A DNA stretch of 64,000 nt, taken from Natribaculum breve (GTDB taxonomy: Archaea; Halobacteriota; Halobacteria; Halobacteriales; Natrialbaceae). A program made the position numbers and the translations under genes. The stretch lies in contig NZ_CP095390.1 in assembly GCF_023008585.1 (NCBI RefSeq), positions 992,001 to 1,056,000 on the forward strand. The letters run 5' to 3'. Shown here one piece after another: positions 63,227 to 64,000 of this stretch (position 1 is the first letter of the stretch; each line of letters opens with the position of its first letter). The notes under the pieces were generated by a model. That model did not search any database, was not told the origin of the DNA, and saw only the letters and a list, made by a program, of their open reading frames with translations.

Positions 63227-64000
63227 CTAGTCTTCGATCTCCGCTTTCGCGACCTCCGCACCGGCGAACTCGAGGACCTCCTTTGCGCCCTCCTCGGAGT
63301 AGCCCTGCTCCATCAGCGCGTCGATCCACGAGGAGCGTTCGTCGTCGTCGAACTCGTTTGCGCTCACGAGCGCGGAGAAGTTGATGTTGTGTTTCTTGTC
63401 CTCCCAGAGCTTGCGCTCGAGTGCGCGGCGCAGGCGCTCGTTGTCCTGCGGGTTGAAGGTGTCTCCCTCGCGGGCGCGCCGGGAGACCCAGTTCGACACT
63501 TCCTGGCGGAAGTCGTCCTTGCGGTCTTCGGGCACGTTGAGTTTCTCCTCGACGCTTCGGAGGAACGTCTCGTCGGGCTCCTGCTCGCGGCCCGTGAGTT
63601 CGTCCTCGATGGTATCGTCGTCGATGTAGGCCATCACGTGATCCATGTACTTCTCGCCCTGGCGCTGGATCTCGTCGATGTCGTAGGCCAGCGCGTGGCG
63701 GACGTCCTCGATGGCCCGCTCGCGGTACTCCTCGCGGACCGTCTCGAGGTAGCGGTAGTACTGCTCGAAGTTCTCCTCGGGGATCGAGCCGTGGTGCTCT
63801 AAGTTCTCCTCGAAGAAGTTGAACACCGTAAGCGGCGAGAGGAAGCCACGACCGCGGTGTTTCGAGTCCATGATCGCCTCGGCGATCTCGTCGCCGATAA
63901 AGCGAGGCGAGACGCCGACCATGCCCTCGCCGATCTCCGCTTTCTGTTCGGCTTCCTCGCGCAGTTTCTTCACGTCGATGTCGTCGCCCTCGTCGATCTC
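63227..64000 (-). CDS. prkA: PrkA-type kinase, first paralogue (C-terminal part)
   Basis: The open frame runs through the window edge: the last codons at 63974-64000 encode EIDEGDDID in frame before VKKLREEAEQKAEIGEGM, so there is no start here. Visible is the C-terminal PrkA domain: MVGVSPRFIGDEIAEAIMDS, GFLSPLTVFNFFEENLEHH, and a helical tail ending GAEVAKAEIED. RFIGDEI and LSPLTVFNFF match the bacterial kinase closely. This is the first visible gene of the prkA-prkA-DUF444-spoVR operon. Confidence 0.88.
   Translation of the reverse strand, partial: EIDEGDDIDVKKLREEAEQKAEIGEGMVGVSPRFIGDEIAEAIMDSKHRGRGFLSPLTVFNFFEENLEHHGSIPEENFEQYYRYLETVREEYRERAIEDVRHALAYDIDEIQRQGEKYMDHVMAYIDDDTIEDELTGREQEPDETFLRSVEEKLNVPEDRKDDFRQEVSNWVSRRAREGDTFNPQDNERLRRALERKLWEDKKHNINFSALVSANEFDDDERSSWIDALMEQGYSEEGAKEVLEFAGAEVAKAEIED

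Overview
The window is haloarchaeal chromosomal DNA, probably from the Natrialbales. It is very GC-rich, its proteins are acidic and rich in Asp and Glu, several likely promoters place an A/T-rich TATA-like box about 26 nt before the start codon (leaderless style), and its regulators are of the Bat/HTH_10 type. No rRNA, tRNA, CRISPR array, transposase gene or phage gene was seen. The first and last genes (a DUF2892 membrane protein and a PrkA-type kinase) are cut by the window edges.

Layout. 0-7 kb: formate-tetrahydrofolate ligase, a quinone oxidoreductase, small zinc-ribbon and thioredoxin proteins, two haloarchaeal proteins of unknown function and a PAS/Bat-type sensor-regulator. 7.2-13.5 kb: a four-gene operon for an exported molybdenum respiratory oxidoreductase (four-cluster Fe-S subunit, NrfD-type membrane subunit, Tat-exported catalytic subunit, TorD-like chaperone). 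13.7-19.1 kb: genes on the minus strand for a carotenoid oxygenase, an acyl-CoA ligase, thiamine salvage (thiE-thiM) and triose-phosphate isomerase. 19.2-39.9 kb: a large cobalamin cluster, from uroporphyrinogen-III methylation through ring contraction, cobalt chelation and a,c-amidation to adenosylation. Within it sit several conserved but uncharacterised proteins, and no CbiD or CbiJ is recognisable. 39.9-44 kb: a PAS histidine kinase, a thiamine-binding-type protein, a hydrolase and a universal stress protein. 44-48.6 kb: propionyl/acetyl-CoA carboxylase pccB-pccX-(bat-type regulator)-pccA. 48.9-54.2 kb: a branched-chain amino-acid type ABC transporter whose binding-protein gene faces the permease/ATPase operon. 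54.3-56.3 kb: SDR, YjbQ-type and HEAT-repeat proteins. 56.4-64 kb: the PrkA-PrkA-DUF444-SpoVR stress operon, in which SpoVR is interrupted by a 395-residue intein with a LAGLIDADG endonuclease and an extra helix-turn-helix.

Non-coding structure of interest. An approximately 82-nt imperfect palindrome occurs five times (three full copies, two decayed). It always lies at the 3' end of a gene, and in four cases directly abuts the TGA stop so that it supplies a second in-frame stop codon. An inverted-repeat element sits inside the cobalamin operon between cbiF and cbiG. Inverted repeats with a GTAG/GTAA-type centre recur at three cobalamin promoters. A perfect 9-bp inverted repeat brackets the TATA box of the livHMGF operon, and paired direct repeats precede the molybdoenzyme operon.
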